A model generated the notes under the pieces. That model did not search any database. It saw only the letters and a program-made list of their open reading frames with translations, and had not been told where the DNA came from. Made by a program: the position numbers and the translations under genes. A stretch of DNA of 64,000 nucleotides from Cerrena zonata (lineage: Eukaryota > Basidiomycota > Agaricomycetes > Polyporales > Cerrenaceae), in NCBI GenBank assembly GCA_038087015.1, contig JASBNA010000007.1, positions 1,178,001 to 1,242,000 on the forward strand, in the 5' to 3' direction. Positions 32,312 through 42,895 of this stretch are shown here, in pieces (the stretch's first letter is position 1; each line of letters opens with the position of its first letter).

Positions 32312-33669
32312 ACCTGGCACGTTTACCGCCTGGCCCTACATTACGGACGGGACATATCTGGTGCTGATGTAAGCATGACATCAAGTGTGTACTACTCCAG
32401 TCTAGCTGCTGACCCCTCCGTTCGGGCGTGAATCTCTCAATCCTGTTAAGGCGGATGTACCGACCACCATTTAGACACACGTTCCTAACAGAACTATCCT
32501 GCGACCGAAAACGCTCATGGTTACCATGATTGTGCATCAAGGTGCATCAGCAAAACAAGATTGCTTACCAATGAGTGCCCGAACTCGGCGGTGCATAACA
32601 CGTCCCTGCGTGGTGATAATTTGACTCATACTAATACCACCCGTCTTCTTTACCCTTCACTCGCACCCATTTCGGAGAGCTGACAGACTTCTTTGATAGG
32701 TCTGATATTGCTTGTAAATATAGAGTACGGCTGATCCTGGCTCCTGGAAACCTCGTAAGTTAGGACACTGTCTAGGTCACTCGACGGCCAGGTCTAAAGC
32801 TCAGCGTCTTCCGAAGGTAGGTAGTTTACCTACACGGTAAACTCCAAGATGCATGTGCCTAACCGCGAGAAGAAATCACGACATCCACTTTCTAAATGGC
32901 GAATAGAACGCTGGAAGCCAGAAATGTACGTGAGAGACAGAGGGCACCCTAGAAATGTTGTCCATGAGTTATACAGTATCATAGAGGGAGGATGAAATAA
33001 GGTGGACCGTCGTCCTTAGGTTGTCTGATACTTATGGACGAGGGGACGATCACGTCTACATCGTGCAATAATGGTGCCATTGAGCGCGACACGCGATGAG
33101 GTGCTCAGTTAGCGGCTGTCGTTATTACGTTTTGGATACACAGAGACGTCAAATAATTGAATGGGGTAGACATAAAATAACTGCGCCATGAGCGCGTAGT
33201 ATATTTCATCTTCGAAGTACTTCGAACTAAACTAAGCTGATGCACTCACCTCCCAAGCGTGTGCCTTTCGTATTCATAGATCCATTAAGAAGTTAGGAAT
33301 AGTCCTATAGATGGGAGTGTTTTGCCTTCGTTCTGTCCCGTGCGCGGGTCTAGACCTGATAGTGTTAATAAACGAAAGACAATGAGCGAAGTGCCGACGA
33401 CATTGTTTCCAACGTGACATCAACAATGGTCAACATTGACCGCTACATGGCCTTGGTATAGTAATGTTAGCTCAGGATTTCTCCATCTTCTGACAGGTGA
33501 AGAAGAACAAACCCCCAGCTGACATTGCAATATGGGACTGAATATAAAATAGATGGGGCAAATATCATACGATGTGCAAATGGTCCGGAGATGAGTAAGA
33601 TGGGGGTACAACAAAGTCCGATGATGTCCTAAGAATAAAAAGAAACCAGAAAATATCATGATGAGTTCC
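32312..33669. other. 1.4 kb intergenic region, no gene seen
   Basis: This lies between the EGT1 promoter and the 3' end of the DHHC gene. Short frames exist on both strands (for example 32229-32540 -), without family features. No RNA gene or repeat was recognised. Confidence 0.55.
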
Positions 33670-35131
33670 TCAACGGTCCTTGTCCAACTCAACAAGATCC
33701 GCTGCAAGACGCGCTAGCATATCATCTGCACGGGGGTTTCGGGGAAAATGACGTCCATCGCTCTTCCTGCAAGTTCCGCAACACAAAGTTAACGTTCCAT
33801 TTCAGATCTTTGTTGTGGTCACTCACCCGCCGCCGCCAAGTACGATTCGGTATACCCAACCAAAGGGTCGGTCCCACCCGAACACTTGGGCCCAATTCTG
33901 CTTCCATCCGACATCATATTGTCGGATAGTGCCATGAGCTTCCCTAACCAAACGCCTTTGGGAATACGAAAGCTCATGTTCGAGTGGTGGATCGGAAAGT
34001 CGGTGCTGTCTTCCGGTTTGCGCTTCCGGCAGTTTAGGAAGCTGACGAAGAAGTAGAAAAGGTGATAAATGTTCAACGGTGGTCTGGTTTGTTCTGCATG
34101 TGCGCGTGAGATTTTTAGGTAGCTGTCAAAAACATCAGATTACTAAGTGACTTACGATACTAGGTAAGCATGATAAACAATGAATGGTCCGATGACAAGT
34201 ATGATGACGAATCCATAGAATGCGAGCATCATGGCGTGTACCGGAGTCACTTCATCCTGCATATATAGGTTAGTATTTTGTACCATAGCATTCGCGAGAA
34301 GTTACTTTACGATTGCAAGTGGGTTTGTGAATGCAAAATAGACGACAGAAGAGCACACCGAGGAGACGTAGAGCGCAAGCAGATTAATGCAGATAAGGAA
34401 GTGCAGAAACGACGAGTACGTTCTATGGCCCTGAGGTAACCTGTTCAATAAATAGAATGCGAGGAGAATTCTGTTAACATACCAAACATTTGTACCCTAG
34501 CCATGCGCAATGATGATCCATCTTCAGGATACAACGACCACAGTGCGAACAACTTTTCACCGAATACGTTAAGACCCGTTGTCAAGCAACATTCCGAGAT
34601 ACTTACTGGTGAGCGCGCTCTGGCTTAGGTGCCCAACATTTGCGACACCATTTCCCCGGCGTATGCATATCTTCATCATTAGATGATAATAGTGCCTGCA
34701 AGACATTCACGTCATCCTCGTCTGCCTGTGCGCTGCCTTGACGCTTATCCGCATTGACTGGTCCTGGGTCCCGCGCCAGAATCACGATCAAGGAAGAGAA
34801 GGACAAGAACGTGAGGGTATAGATACAACACAGATGCAGCATAAAGCGGCTCAAAGACCCCATAATCCTGAGGTGATAGTTCACCAACACGTATATGATC
34901 GACGGGTGTGGGGCGAGCAACATAGCTATGGTACCTGGACGTTGCTGGAAGTTTAGCATGGTTGATCTATCCGGAATACACTAATATTTACGCACCACAC
35001 AAGGGTAGATAATGGTACCACCGTTTTGGTGGTGCATCTTTCTCGTCCTCTTCATCATCATGAGCTGCCGCATAACTCGGGGGATGGTCTGAGATAGGAC
35101 CGAGGTTGAGCAACGGCCGCTCGCGAGTCAT
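33670..35131 (-). CDS. DHHC palmitoyltransferase (PFA family)
   Basis: This is a multi-pass membrane S-acyltransferase that attaches palmitate to protein cysteines. The minus-strand start is MTRERPLLNLGPIS at 35131. The first intron begins GTGCGTAA and ends CGTCCAG just before GTIAMLLAPHPSIIYVLVNY. Membrane segments follow (MLHLCCIYTLTFLSFSSLIV), then the conserved ARDPGPVN. The zinc-binding Cys-rich domain is WCRKCWAPKPERAHQCSHCG and then RCILKMDHHCAWLGYKCLG with the catalytic Cys of DHHC. Further membrane segments include MMLAFYGFVIILVIGPFIVY. The C-terminal tail has EAHGTIRQYDVGWKQNWAQV, which holds the TTxE/PaCCT-like region. It ends VELDKDR. The N-terminal cytosolic tail carries a PPSY motif (residues 17-20) and an acidic stretch, which suggests recognition by an Rsp5-type ligase (inference). 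Confidence 0.9.
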
Positions 35132-35609
35132 TGATAAACTTTCTCGTCGGAGTATATGTCAAGCTCAAGGTCAAGCTCGGATATTACGACCGTAAGCCAG
35201 TAGTCTACCCTAGTTTGGATGGAAATAAGTCAAAAGTGTCAGAGACATGATCATGGTTGGTATAGCGCTGAGCCAAGTGTCAGTGTCGGAAGGTAGACAC
35301 CGCCATTCCAACTTGACGCTGACCACCATTATCGCAGTTGGGACTCCGCATCTAGCCCAAGTACACAGCCTGTCCTTCTCTGTGAGCGATGTCGTGGATA
35401 AAAGGACACCGGTGTCCGGAACTCATGGGACTTTCTACCCCTCTTTAGGCTCGAGTGAGGTCTGTTGGGAATGTTATCTGTTGCACGGTGATATTGTAGG
35501 CGTTCTCAAGACCGTACGTATATCTTCAGGTCATATACTTTCACACATAGAGTCGTTTAGCAGACAATCCCCTTCTATCACTCACCTACAATACCTCCAA
35601 GCGATAACC
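35132..35609. other. Divergent spacer, DHHC gene and third F-box gene
   Basis: The F-box frame continues upstream to an ATG at 35247, but residues before 35610 show no family pattern and run through likely promoter or leader sequence, so the region is treated as non-coding. Confidence 0.5.
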
Positions 35610-36626
35610 ATGGACAAGTGTCCACCCGAGGTACATGGTCGTATCTTCTACTTCGCCTGTCTCGATGACGGGACGACTGGCAGGTCACTGTCACTCGTAT
35701 CTCGCTATGTTCGCGAAGTTGTACTGCCATACCAGTGGCAGTCGCTTCGTCTCATGGGAATCGATAATCTCAAAGGCTTCAAAATGAATGCCATGAATTT
35801 TGACGTGCTACGTCGACCAGTCTACCATCTGTTCATAGGTGGCCACAGCATCGAATGTTATGGCAGCAGTGACCTTGCCATTATTCAACATCGGGAATTC
35901 TGCGATTCTCTGTGTTGGGTGCTGGACTACGTGTCCCCAACACTCGAAACCCTTACATTCCACTCCTCCGCTTTCTGTGACGCATCCGCAGAGTCCATCG
36001 CACGCATTTTTCAATGCCATTATCCCAATCTCTCGGAATTGACCGTTCGAAGTCAATGCATCCCATCGAGGATCGTACACATGATAGAAACTCTGCGTAT
36101 AACACCAAATAGCCCACCAAACCTCAGGCGACTGCACTTCGCTCTTCCCTGTCATGGATTTTCTCATGATAATTCAGACAGTCTCAGGTATCTCATCAAT
36201 TCATTTAGCCCCGACATCACCCATTTACGCATTACTATGCTTGATCGCTGGGGAAGCAAACGTGTAGCCGAGGTCGTACATGCAGAGCTCAACGAATTAG
36301 GGATGGTCGACCGTGTTATTGACCTATCACCTATCACTCAGGATATTCCTCCGACAGTGACCGCCCCAGTCGTTAGCTGGGATCCATTGATTCCTGAGTC
36401 ACTGGAATCATTCGTCTTGCAGCCATCTCCGACACTGGACTTCTACTGTTCGTGTTGTATGGAATTGCGCAGCGATTTGAATGTCATGCGTCTATTCGAG
36501 AGGCTATCCGAAACCGCTAAAGGGCAGCTTTTTCACGTTTATTCCCCAGGAGAGGCTATTGAATCGGTATTCGTTCCCGATCCAAGGGCAGGATACTGTG
36601 TATGGAATAGAGGAAGCGATGGATGA
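35610..36626 (+). CDS. F-box protein (third of three)
   Basis: This is a single-exon frame of 338 residues starting MDKCPPEVHGRIFYFACLDD. The segment LSLVSRYVREVVLPYQWQSL is the short, degenerate F-box/VSR block found in many Agaricomycete F-box proteins. The remainder has leucine-rich pieces such as YVSPTLETLTFHSSAF and YPNLSELTVRSQC. It is presumably an SCF adaptor with unknown target. Upstream in-frame ATGs exist from 35247 on. I choose 35610 because the F-box-like part begins right there, as in relatives. A 176-codon frame overlapping its 3' end (36481-37011) is not considered real. Confidence 0.72.
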   Translation: MDKCPPEVHGRIFYFACLDDGTTGRSLSLVSRYVREVVLPYQWQSLRLMGIDNLKGFKMNAMNFDVLRRPVYHLFIGGHSIECYGSSDLAIIQHREFCDSLCWVLDYVSPTLETLTFHSSAFCDASAESIARIFQCHYPNLSELTVRSQCIPSRIVHMIETLRITPNSPPNLRRLHFALPCHGFSHDNSDSLRYLINSFSPDITHLRITMLDRWGSKRVAEVVHAELNELGMVDRVIDLSPITQDIPPTVTAPVVSWDPLIPESLESFVLQPSPTLDFYCSCCMELRSDLNVMRLFERLSETAKGQLFHVYSPGEAIESVFVPDPRAGYCVWNRGSDG

Positions 36627-37240
36627 CTGGCATGGCAGAATCCGAAATCGAGCAGGTTGTTGGGAACGAAAGGTTCAAATAGAGCGCCCTCTTGTGCCTA
36701 AGAGGGGAGAGAGTGAAGGCCTAATTTTAAATGGTTCATCACAAAGAGGAGATCAGGCGAAGACAAACCGACCATTGCTCGTTGCTCAACCCTGTGCGCA
36801 AGTTCTTTGGCAAGTTGACGGAAACCATTCGTGCCTCGCTATGTCAAGGGCCCTCGGTATCCGATACAGACCTTGGAATTTGAGATCTTGGCATGTGACA
36901 TATAACTTGGTATCGCAGCATACCCTTTTTCATTCGTTTACTGGGATGGCCAATTTAACTCACACTCAACGCATATCGTTCACGGACAGCTGTAATAATA
37001 TGGATTTGTAATTATTCTGACATCACTAAATGCATTTATCTAGGTATACCAATAACAATGATACTATCATACAAACCGATTAAGCGTGCTATCAGTTTAA
37101 GTTTTACAAAGGCGTGTGTTGGTTTCCTGTAGAAGCTAAGCACTTCTACAGTACTGATCCCGAGGACCACGTAAAGGTCCACGCCCAGCTAAGGTATCGC
37201 ACAATGTGCGCCACCTTAGCCTCCCTCGGGTACATGAAGA
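36627..37240. other. Intergenic, no gene seen
   Basis: This is the 3' flank of the third F-box gene. An overlapping frame runs to 37011, but it lacks coding features. AT-rich sequence at about 37005-37090 may be a transcript end. Confidence 0.5.
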
Positions 37241-37242
37241 TG

Positions 37243-37472
37243 CTCCAGCTGGACAAAACCCCTGCTGAATGACAGGATGAGCTTGCACACTGCACAAGAC
37301 CGCAGCTCCAAAACCAAACATGGATAACCAAGCCGCACAAGACCGCGACTGTAGAGGAAGAACATTCCACTACGTCACACAAAACCACAACTCCGAACCG
37401 ACAGGTAACACCTCCAGCCAGACAAGACCCCAGCTGAACAACAGGATGACCTCAACTGCACAAGACCGCAGC
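37243..37472. repeat. Pair of imperfect 60-bp direct repeats
   Basis: Bases 37243-37304 and 37413-37472 share the order TCCAGC, GACAA-ACCC, GCTGAA, ACAGGATGA and ACTGCACAAGACCGCAG with small differences. A related piece (GCACAAGACCGCGACTG) lies between them at about 37334-37350. The short unit CACAAGACCGCAG recurs. It resembles a degenerate minisatellite. Confidence 0.6.
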
Positions 37473-37900
37473 CAATGCATAGGGAAGAATAGAGGAAGGG
37501 TACATGCATACCTCACCACCGCATAGACTACGGAGCCCGCCCTCACATACTTGAAACACGAGTGTGGTATACTGCTATTGTCAATAGCCCATGTCGTAGG
37601 AGGGTTCCAGGTAGCCATGGCCAACCTAGTGCGCCTCAAGCCAACAGACTCTTTCACAATAGCGACATACCACCATAGCCACTCATACCCATGACCACAC
37701 ATGCGTCTCAACAATTCATTCAGATCCCACCTATCGACAAATGAGAACCGAGAAATGAGGTCCAGTTCGGCCATCTGAGGTCATGAGTACGGCTTGCCGC
37801 TTCCATCTTCGCCCTCAGGGTGACCAACAGAGCCAGTTGTGGTCTTGTCAATGTACCCTGACGAGGATATACGCCACATGTTCTACAAGAGGAGAGGTGA
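37370..37900 (-). other. Possible small gene or gene remnant, unrecognised
   Basis: A 134-codon minus-strand frame (37370-37774) starts MAELDLISRFSFVDRWDLNE. Just upstream on the same strand a short frame reads MWRISSSGYIDKTTTGSVGH and stops at about 37781. The two look coding-like and could be pieces of one broken gene, but I see no splice pair that joins them. The 3' part overlaps the imperfect repeats, which makes real coding there doubtful. No family was recognised. Confidence 0.25.
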
Positions 37901-38240
37901 TGAATCTTAGACGTGAACAGGATTGTAGAGGCTCACCAAGGTAGTAGAAGTACGAAAAGGTTCGCCCTACGTATTAGTGTGGTGGGGGTAGAGGGTGAAG
38001 AAAGAAAGAAAGGGTGTGGCGTAAATAGTGGCCAAGTTATAGCCTGCGAGAGACTGACCGGCAGATTCCGCACCACGCGGATATTACAACGCGACCCGAC
38101 ACGCTCATTTAGAACGCGTCGCGCACGTGGATGATCTAAGTGTGGCGTACTGCAGAGTCCAACAGAGGTTTATACAATTGAAATGGTTGGATTTCGTGAA
38201 AGACTGAAAGCAATGATATACATGTAAACAAATTTACGCG

Positions 38241-39199
38241 TCAATATCCCTTACGAACATCCTCATATGTCGGGAGTTCGTCACCTCCTGCACCAGAACT
38301 ACCAGAGAGTCGGCCAACATGACCCTCAGTTCTCCAAGCCCACTCGTTTCCCTCTTTCCATTTGAATAGTTCTCCACCAAAATTCACTTCGAATCTACAT
38401 TTCCCTTCAACTCCGATTGCTGCATATACATCGTATGCAGTACGAGGGACATAGATTCCGGTGAATGCGTCTGCTAGCCTGCGACCATTATGTGTATAGA
38501 AGATGCAATTGCGTGAAAAGTCATATCCACACCCAATGTAATCATCATCAGAGAGATGTGTGAGTTCTGGACTGTAGTCTCGACCACCGTTGGGATCTTC
38601 AAAGAATTTACGCATGTCATCTAGATGCAAGCCTGCGCTTAGTCGATTCCAGCCTGGAAACCTCCAGTCGGGATAGGGTCGACAGGCAGTTCCTAATAGA
38701 GAGTTAATCGCCAAAAATTTGTTCGTCGGAATCATGAGAGTTTACCGATTGCTATGATGCCTTTCATCTTGTGGATCTTGACCTCGAAGTAAATACCAGA
38801 TTTCCCTTGTATGTCATACAAACCGGCCAGAAGTGGCAAGTCACTAAAAAGACACACGTCGCTGCAGTCCTTCTCAGTTTTCACCGAGATGACGCTGTTG
38901 CCACTCTTTTCTCCACTATCTTTGATCTGACCAGCGAATCGAGAGGACTTGGGCCATTCTAGCTTCCATGCCTTGCAACCCTCCGTGTCGATTCGGTCGA
39001 CAACGTCCGATGACAGGAGTCTAGGAGTGTTAACAGGATGTGCGTTACAGAAGCTTTCTGCAGACTTGTATTCGTGGTCTGTAGCTTCATTGTACAGTCC
39101 TAAGGTATGAGTTCGCTCTGGTGCTGGGGCCCATTCGGGGGGCGCAATTGAGGCCTTTTGTTTACCAGTAGATTTAGAGTTGAAATTGAAGAGAGGCAT
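38241..39199 (-). CDS. SPRY-domain protein with C-terminal PY-like motif
   Basis: Two minus-strand exons, 38746-39199 and 38241-38692, give 301 residues. The SPRY/B30.2 core includes GIYFEVKIHKMKGIIAIG, PDWRFPGWNRLSAGLHLDD, DDYIGCGYDFSRNCIFYTHN and DVYAAIGVEGKCRFEVNFGG, as in RanBP9/10 and the yeast Ssh4/Ear1 proteins. The tail contains DELPTYEDV, a PY-like (LPxY) motif that can bind WW domains of Rsp5-type ubiquitin ligases. Ssh4 and Ear1 join a membrane anchor, SPRY and PY motifs to recruit Rsp5 to endosomes. This protein has the SPRY and the motif but no visible membrane segment. An adaptor role is therefore a hypothesis. The start MPLFNFNSKSTGK is the only upstream Met in frame. Confidence 0.85.
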
Positions 39200-39399
39200 T
39201 GAGTACTGAGTGTTGGAAAGGGGCGAGAAAAGTTGTTGGGAGTGGATGAAGAGATATGCGTTACTGACAATAGAACTACGAGGTGTCTACTTAAGTGTTT
39301 GGTGGCGTCCATAGCCTCAAGGCACGAGATTGTACTGGGCAAATGGCCGCATCCATATTTGACCATCGTCGTATGACAACTCGAACTTCTGTGGCAGCT
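39200..39399. other. Upstream region of the SPRY gene
   Basis: This is presumably the promoter of the minus-strand SPRY gene. No TATA box or other signal was recognised. Confidence 0.4.
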
Positions 39400-39417
39400 T
39401 ACCTCAGCGGCAACATA

Positions 39418-40270
39418 CTACAATAGGCACCCATATATCGGTCTACTTGGAGGCAGTGCGATCAGGTTGTCTCCTACCATCGTACCAGCCATAGACTTGT
39501 CGAAGAACGTCTCTCCATATTTGCCATGAAACCTTCTACAAATTCTTGAGAGCTCGCACAAAAAGCGGTCATTATTAACACGTGGAATGTGATCGTGAAC
39601 CTGCGGAACGTCTGGAAACTCAGATCGGAGCACCCGCCAAGGTTTACCCACTGGTCGCATTGTGAGCAAGATGCTGTTATCTGCCGCCTAACTAATTAAA
39701 ACATTGCATCTTACATAGCATAGGAGCTCAGCCACGTTCAATACGTTCGGGGTCGGTGCACTCCAGGTCCATAACACGCGACTCAGAATATCATGAGTGG
39801 TTGCAAGATCTCTACTTGCCCATCCCTCCGTTTGTCAAGCTTCTTAGCTATATGGACCTGGACTCCTGTAGTGTCAAGATCATCTATCAAGGACTGGAAT
39901 GACCAGGGCTTTCGGCCCTTGTCGAACGCAGAGAATGCCACGTTCACAATCTTGTGGAACCATTTGAATGTGTAGCCTTCATGACGTGCCCATCCGTGCC
40001 GCCAATTGCTCGTCAAGTGACGGCACATCGTGGCCCAACTCATGGCAAACTGGTCGTCAAAATGGGTCTTCTCATCCTATCTTCTGGGTTGGAATTGACT
40101 TGTTGGAACCAGTCTTCTTGTAACATGGGCAAAATTGACTGTCTTGGGTGTTCTCTATTTTCGTTATCGATATGCTTGTGTGTGATCGTCGACTGGATGT
40201 CCTTTCCCGATATCGAAAGTCGGAACGCTCGTAGTAGACCACTGAATTTGCAAAGAACCGACATCATGTT
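39418..40270 (-). other. Coding-like minus-strand region, gene or pseudogene not resolved
   Basis: Minus-strand frames at 39783-40043 (containing HEGYTFKWFHKIVNVAFSAF and IDDLDTTGVQVHIAKKLDKR) and 39418-39669 (containing LRSEFPDVPQVHDHIPRVNN) have balanced, protein-like composition. Between them lies a piece reading LSRVLWTWSAPTPNVLNVAE in a third frame. They could be exons of one gene or a decayed gene. I recognise no family and find no consistent splicing. Confidence 0.3.
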
Positions 40271-40608
40271 TACGACGGGTTACTCGATGTGTGCAATTTG
40301 TGAGTTCCGCAGTTATCCTGATCCTGATTCCTCGGACCAGCTCAAATTTGTCAAAGATTGTGTTCCAAAAATCAATAGGAGAAGTGGGTACATGAGATCA
40401 AATAAATGGAACCAGCTATCAAGAAATTGCGTCAAGACTAGAGATGGGGTTGGAGATAACTTTGTTCCAGCATACAGCAGAGAATATAGTATACAGTGTC
40501 AACGGAGTAGGGGTGGGGCAATTGACCAGATGAGAAACAGATATACTAATGAGATGCATGAGGACCACATATTGAAGCAAAGGTACGTCATGACGATCGT
40601 TCGCACAG

Positions 40609-41807
40609 CTACTGGGTTTGACCAACGAAGATTTTGTTCTTACCTTCATCTGGGTCTCGCCCCAAGATTAATTCCCAACTAGTATTGTAGACCGCACTGG
40701 GCCTTATACCCATGAAGACTGTGACGCCGTTAAGCATCTCGAGACGCGTCTCGTATAGTTTCCCCGTCTCTCTGAAATAGAACATCTTCTCCTCCTCGGT
40801 GAGCTTTGCCTTGAATTTCAAATAGATTGCCTTGAAGATATCTCTGCAGGTTATGCCCTTCTCGTTATTCACTTCGATGTAACAATCCTTGATCCGGGGA
40901 CAATCAATAATCATACGAGTAAAGTTAGTCCCAAGTTTGGACGCAAATCTCGTGTCCAGCTCCCTCCGACCAAGTGCCACAGAGGCATGGTAATCGCGGA
41001 CGTTGTCTGGAAGCATCGAAACATCCCAGTACAGAAGCTTCTGATCCTCGCCGTACAACTCCGTGTTGTATGGTATGATGTACCGATGTAAAGGGACGTC
41101 GAAGGGCAAGGGTTGTTTTTCTGTCAGTCCATTGATATCGATTATCATTCTGTTACAATGCGATCACCAAGTGTAAGGACTTACTGAGGATCCCTTTGGG
41201 TGGTCGAGGAAACGGAAAGACAGGCGTCGGTACACGTCCAGGTAAAGCGCGCGGAGGCGGGGAATATGGCCTGGATAGTGGTACCTTTGGCACCGGTTGC
41301 GCGGGCTCAGGTGCGTCAGTACTAGGAGGCGTACGCTGAGAAGATGTTAATCTGTCTCGAGTCCTCGGGGGCAACGTCGGCGGAACTTGTGCAGGAACCC
41401 CGCGCGATGTCGCCGTAGGATGAGGCGTGTGAGCAGCAGGCATTTGGGACTCAGAAGTCCTACGGATAGGGTCTCTCGTGCGAGCTCGAGTAGTAACAGG
41501 CTGCATTATCAAAGGTGCCGTAGTAGGGGGCGCGGATGGGAAAGGCAGTGGATAACGCGGCTGAGGAGCGCGGATCTCAGAATCGTAGCTGGAGCCAGAT
41601 AAAGTTGAATCAGGAGATGATGAAGGGAAGACGATGGGATGTGCGGTGGAAGGGTGAAGTAGGTAGTGGTCTACTTCCAATATATGGTGTCTTCGGAGTG
41701 GGAGGTACGTGTGATGACACCGATGAGAATCGTTGTACAGGTGGGTGCCCTGATCGCCTATCCGGCTCACGTTGAGTCTTTTTCAGACCGAACGCTGATT
41801 TGAACAT
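40609..41807 (-). CDS. DUF6699-like protein with proline-rich N-terminus, exon structure uncertain
   Basis: The C-terminal part (40609-41148) resembles the DUF6699 domain of basidiomycete proteins of unknown role: LLYWDVSMLPDNVRDYHASV and then a block like ITCRDIFKAIYLKFKAKLTE, followed by FMGIRPSAVYNTSWELILGR. Upstream lies a Pro/Ser/Thr-rich stretch (about 41200-41650). The likely start is MFKSAFGLKKTQREPDRR at 41807. A 35-nt intron (GTAAGTCC to TAACAG, about 41150-41184) joins the two parts. The frame of the 41807 start agrees with the domain frame across this intron, but that frame is closed inside the proline-rich part, where the neighbouring frame is open. Either another intron or small indels must exist there. 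The 3' end may also be altered by a possible donor at about 40637. Confidence 0.5.
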
Positions 41808-42136
41808 CGTAGCGGTGCGTTGATTATCGTGAAGATGAATGGTAAGAATACAATGGACCAGGCTGAAGTACTAACACGCTACCGATGAAAGCGGTGCGTT
41901 AGCAATAATCAGTTATCGTATTGAGTAATAACGAGAATTCACTTACTATTTTTACGGTTTGTAGGGGGGCTAGTAAGGGGAAGGGTAAAACAATGGCTAG
42001 TCTCTTGGGCCCCGCAGTCGAGCTCTTCGAGCTGATATAGACCGGGAGGCCCTACCCTACAAAATAGTCAAAGATAGAGTGTGGGGATCTGTGTCGAAAT
42101 CATTCTTTCGCATTCCCTCACCCTCTACACGAGGCG
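41808..42136. other. Upstream region of the DUF6699-like gene
   Basis: No coding feature was recognised. A short direct repeat, AGCGGTGCGTTGATTATC and AAGCGGTGCGTTAGCAATAA, occurs at about 41811-41828 and 41889-41908. Confidence 0.45.
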
Positions 42137-42650
42137 TCAACCTGGAAGCTGGGAATCTGATGTTAGGCTTCCAGAGTTGTAGTCGGAAGACCCTTCCCGA
42201 CCACGTGTAGGATTTTCCCCTTTGGACGGGGATTGTTTTGGAATGCTTGCCATTGTAGGTCCACCAATCCCATGCTGTACAATGAGAGATGGGGGTAGAT
42301 TTAGGCCATTCAAATACATATCGATGGCCTGGCTCTTACGTTCATAAAGACCATTCGAGATACCGTGTGTCAAAAAGAACTCTGGCATCGGTAAGGTTCA
42401 CAACTTCTGGCGTTGGGTGACAAAATTCATTTTGCTCCAATTTGAAGATTTTCAATTGATCGAATCTGGTTTGAGTGCTGTGACAATATGCCTCACATAA
42501 GGTCCCGTTGTCTCCTAAGAGCGGCATGTATCCCAAGTCATGTATCAGACGTGGCAGCCTTGCTTGAACGGCACTGATAGGTCCATTTGACAAATAGACC
42601 TTGGATAACGATTCGACCCTCCGAGCCCTGGTACTGTATTCCCTTTTCAA
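42137..42650 (-). other. Two overlapping unrecognised frames, possible broken gene
   Basis: The frame 42342-42650 (with VQARLPRLIHDLGYMPLLGD and LKIFKLEQNEFCHPTPEVVN) and the frame 42137-42388 (starting MPEFFLTHGISNGLYERKSQ) overlap on the minus strand with a one-base offset. Their composition looks protein-like, and they could be one gene with a frame break near 42388, or exons of an unknown gene. No family was recognised. They lie just downstream of the GMC oxidoreductase gene. Confidence 0.3.
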
Positions 42651-42895
42651 GTGGTTCTAGACGGAATCTGCCAGTACCGTCAATCGATCACCCCTCTGAT
42701 CACTGAAAGAGGAAGCCTAAGAGCCTTCCGAAAGGCATTCAGCTCACATCGCCTTCTCATTCAGGGTTATGCTGATTCAGCTTGCGGGATCGGAGCAATT
42801 GGTTCCACGTCGAATTCATTCATGCCTCGTTTGTGCAGCGTGGACGTAATACAACTCATTGCAACTCACCAGTATCCACTGTTGTTCTGATGTCT

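Noticed and set aside
35247..35609. N-terminal extension of the third F-box protein
   Set aside because: It is in frame but lies upstream of the F-box-like start, with no conserved residues. It is more likely promoter and leader.
36481..37011. 176-codon frame overlapping the third F-box gene
   Set aside because: It is a shadow of the F-box coding region in another frame with a non-coding extension. No similarity was recognised.
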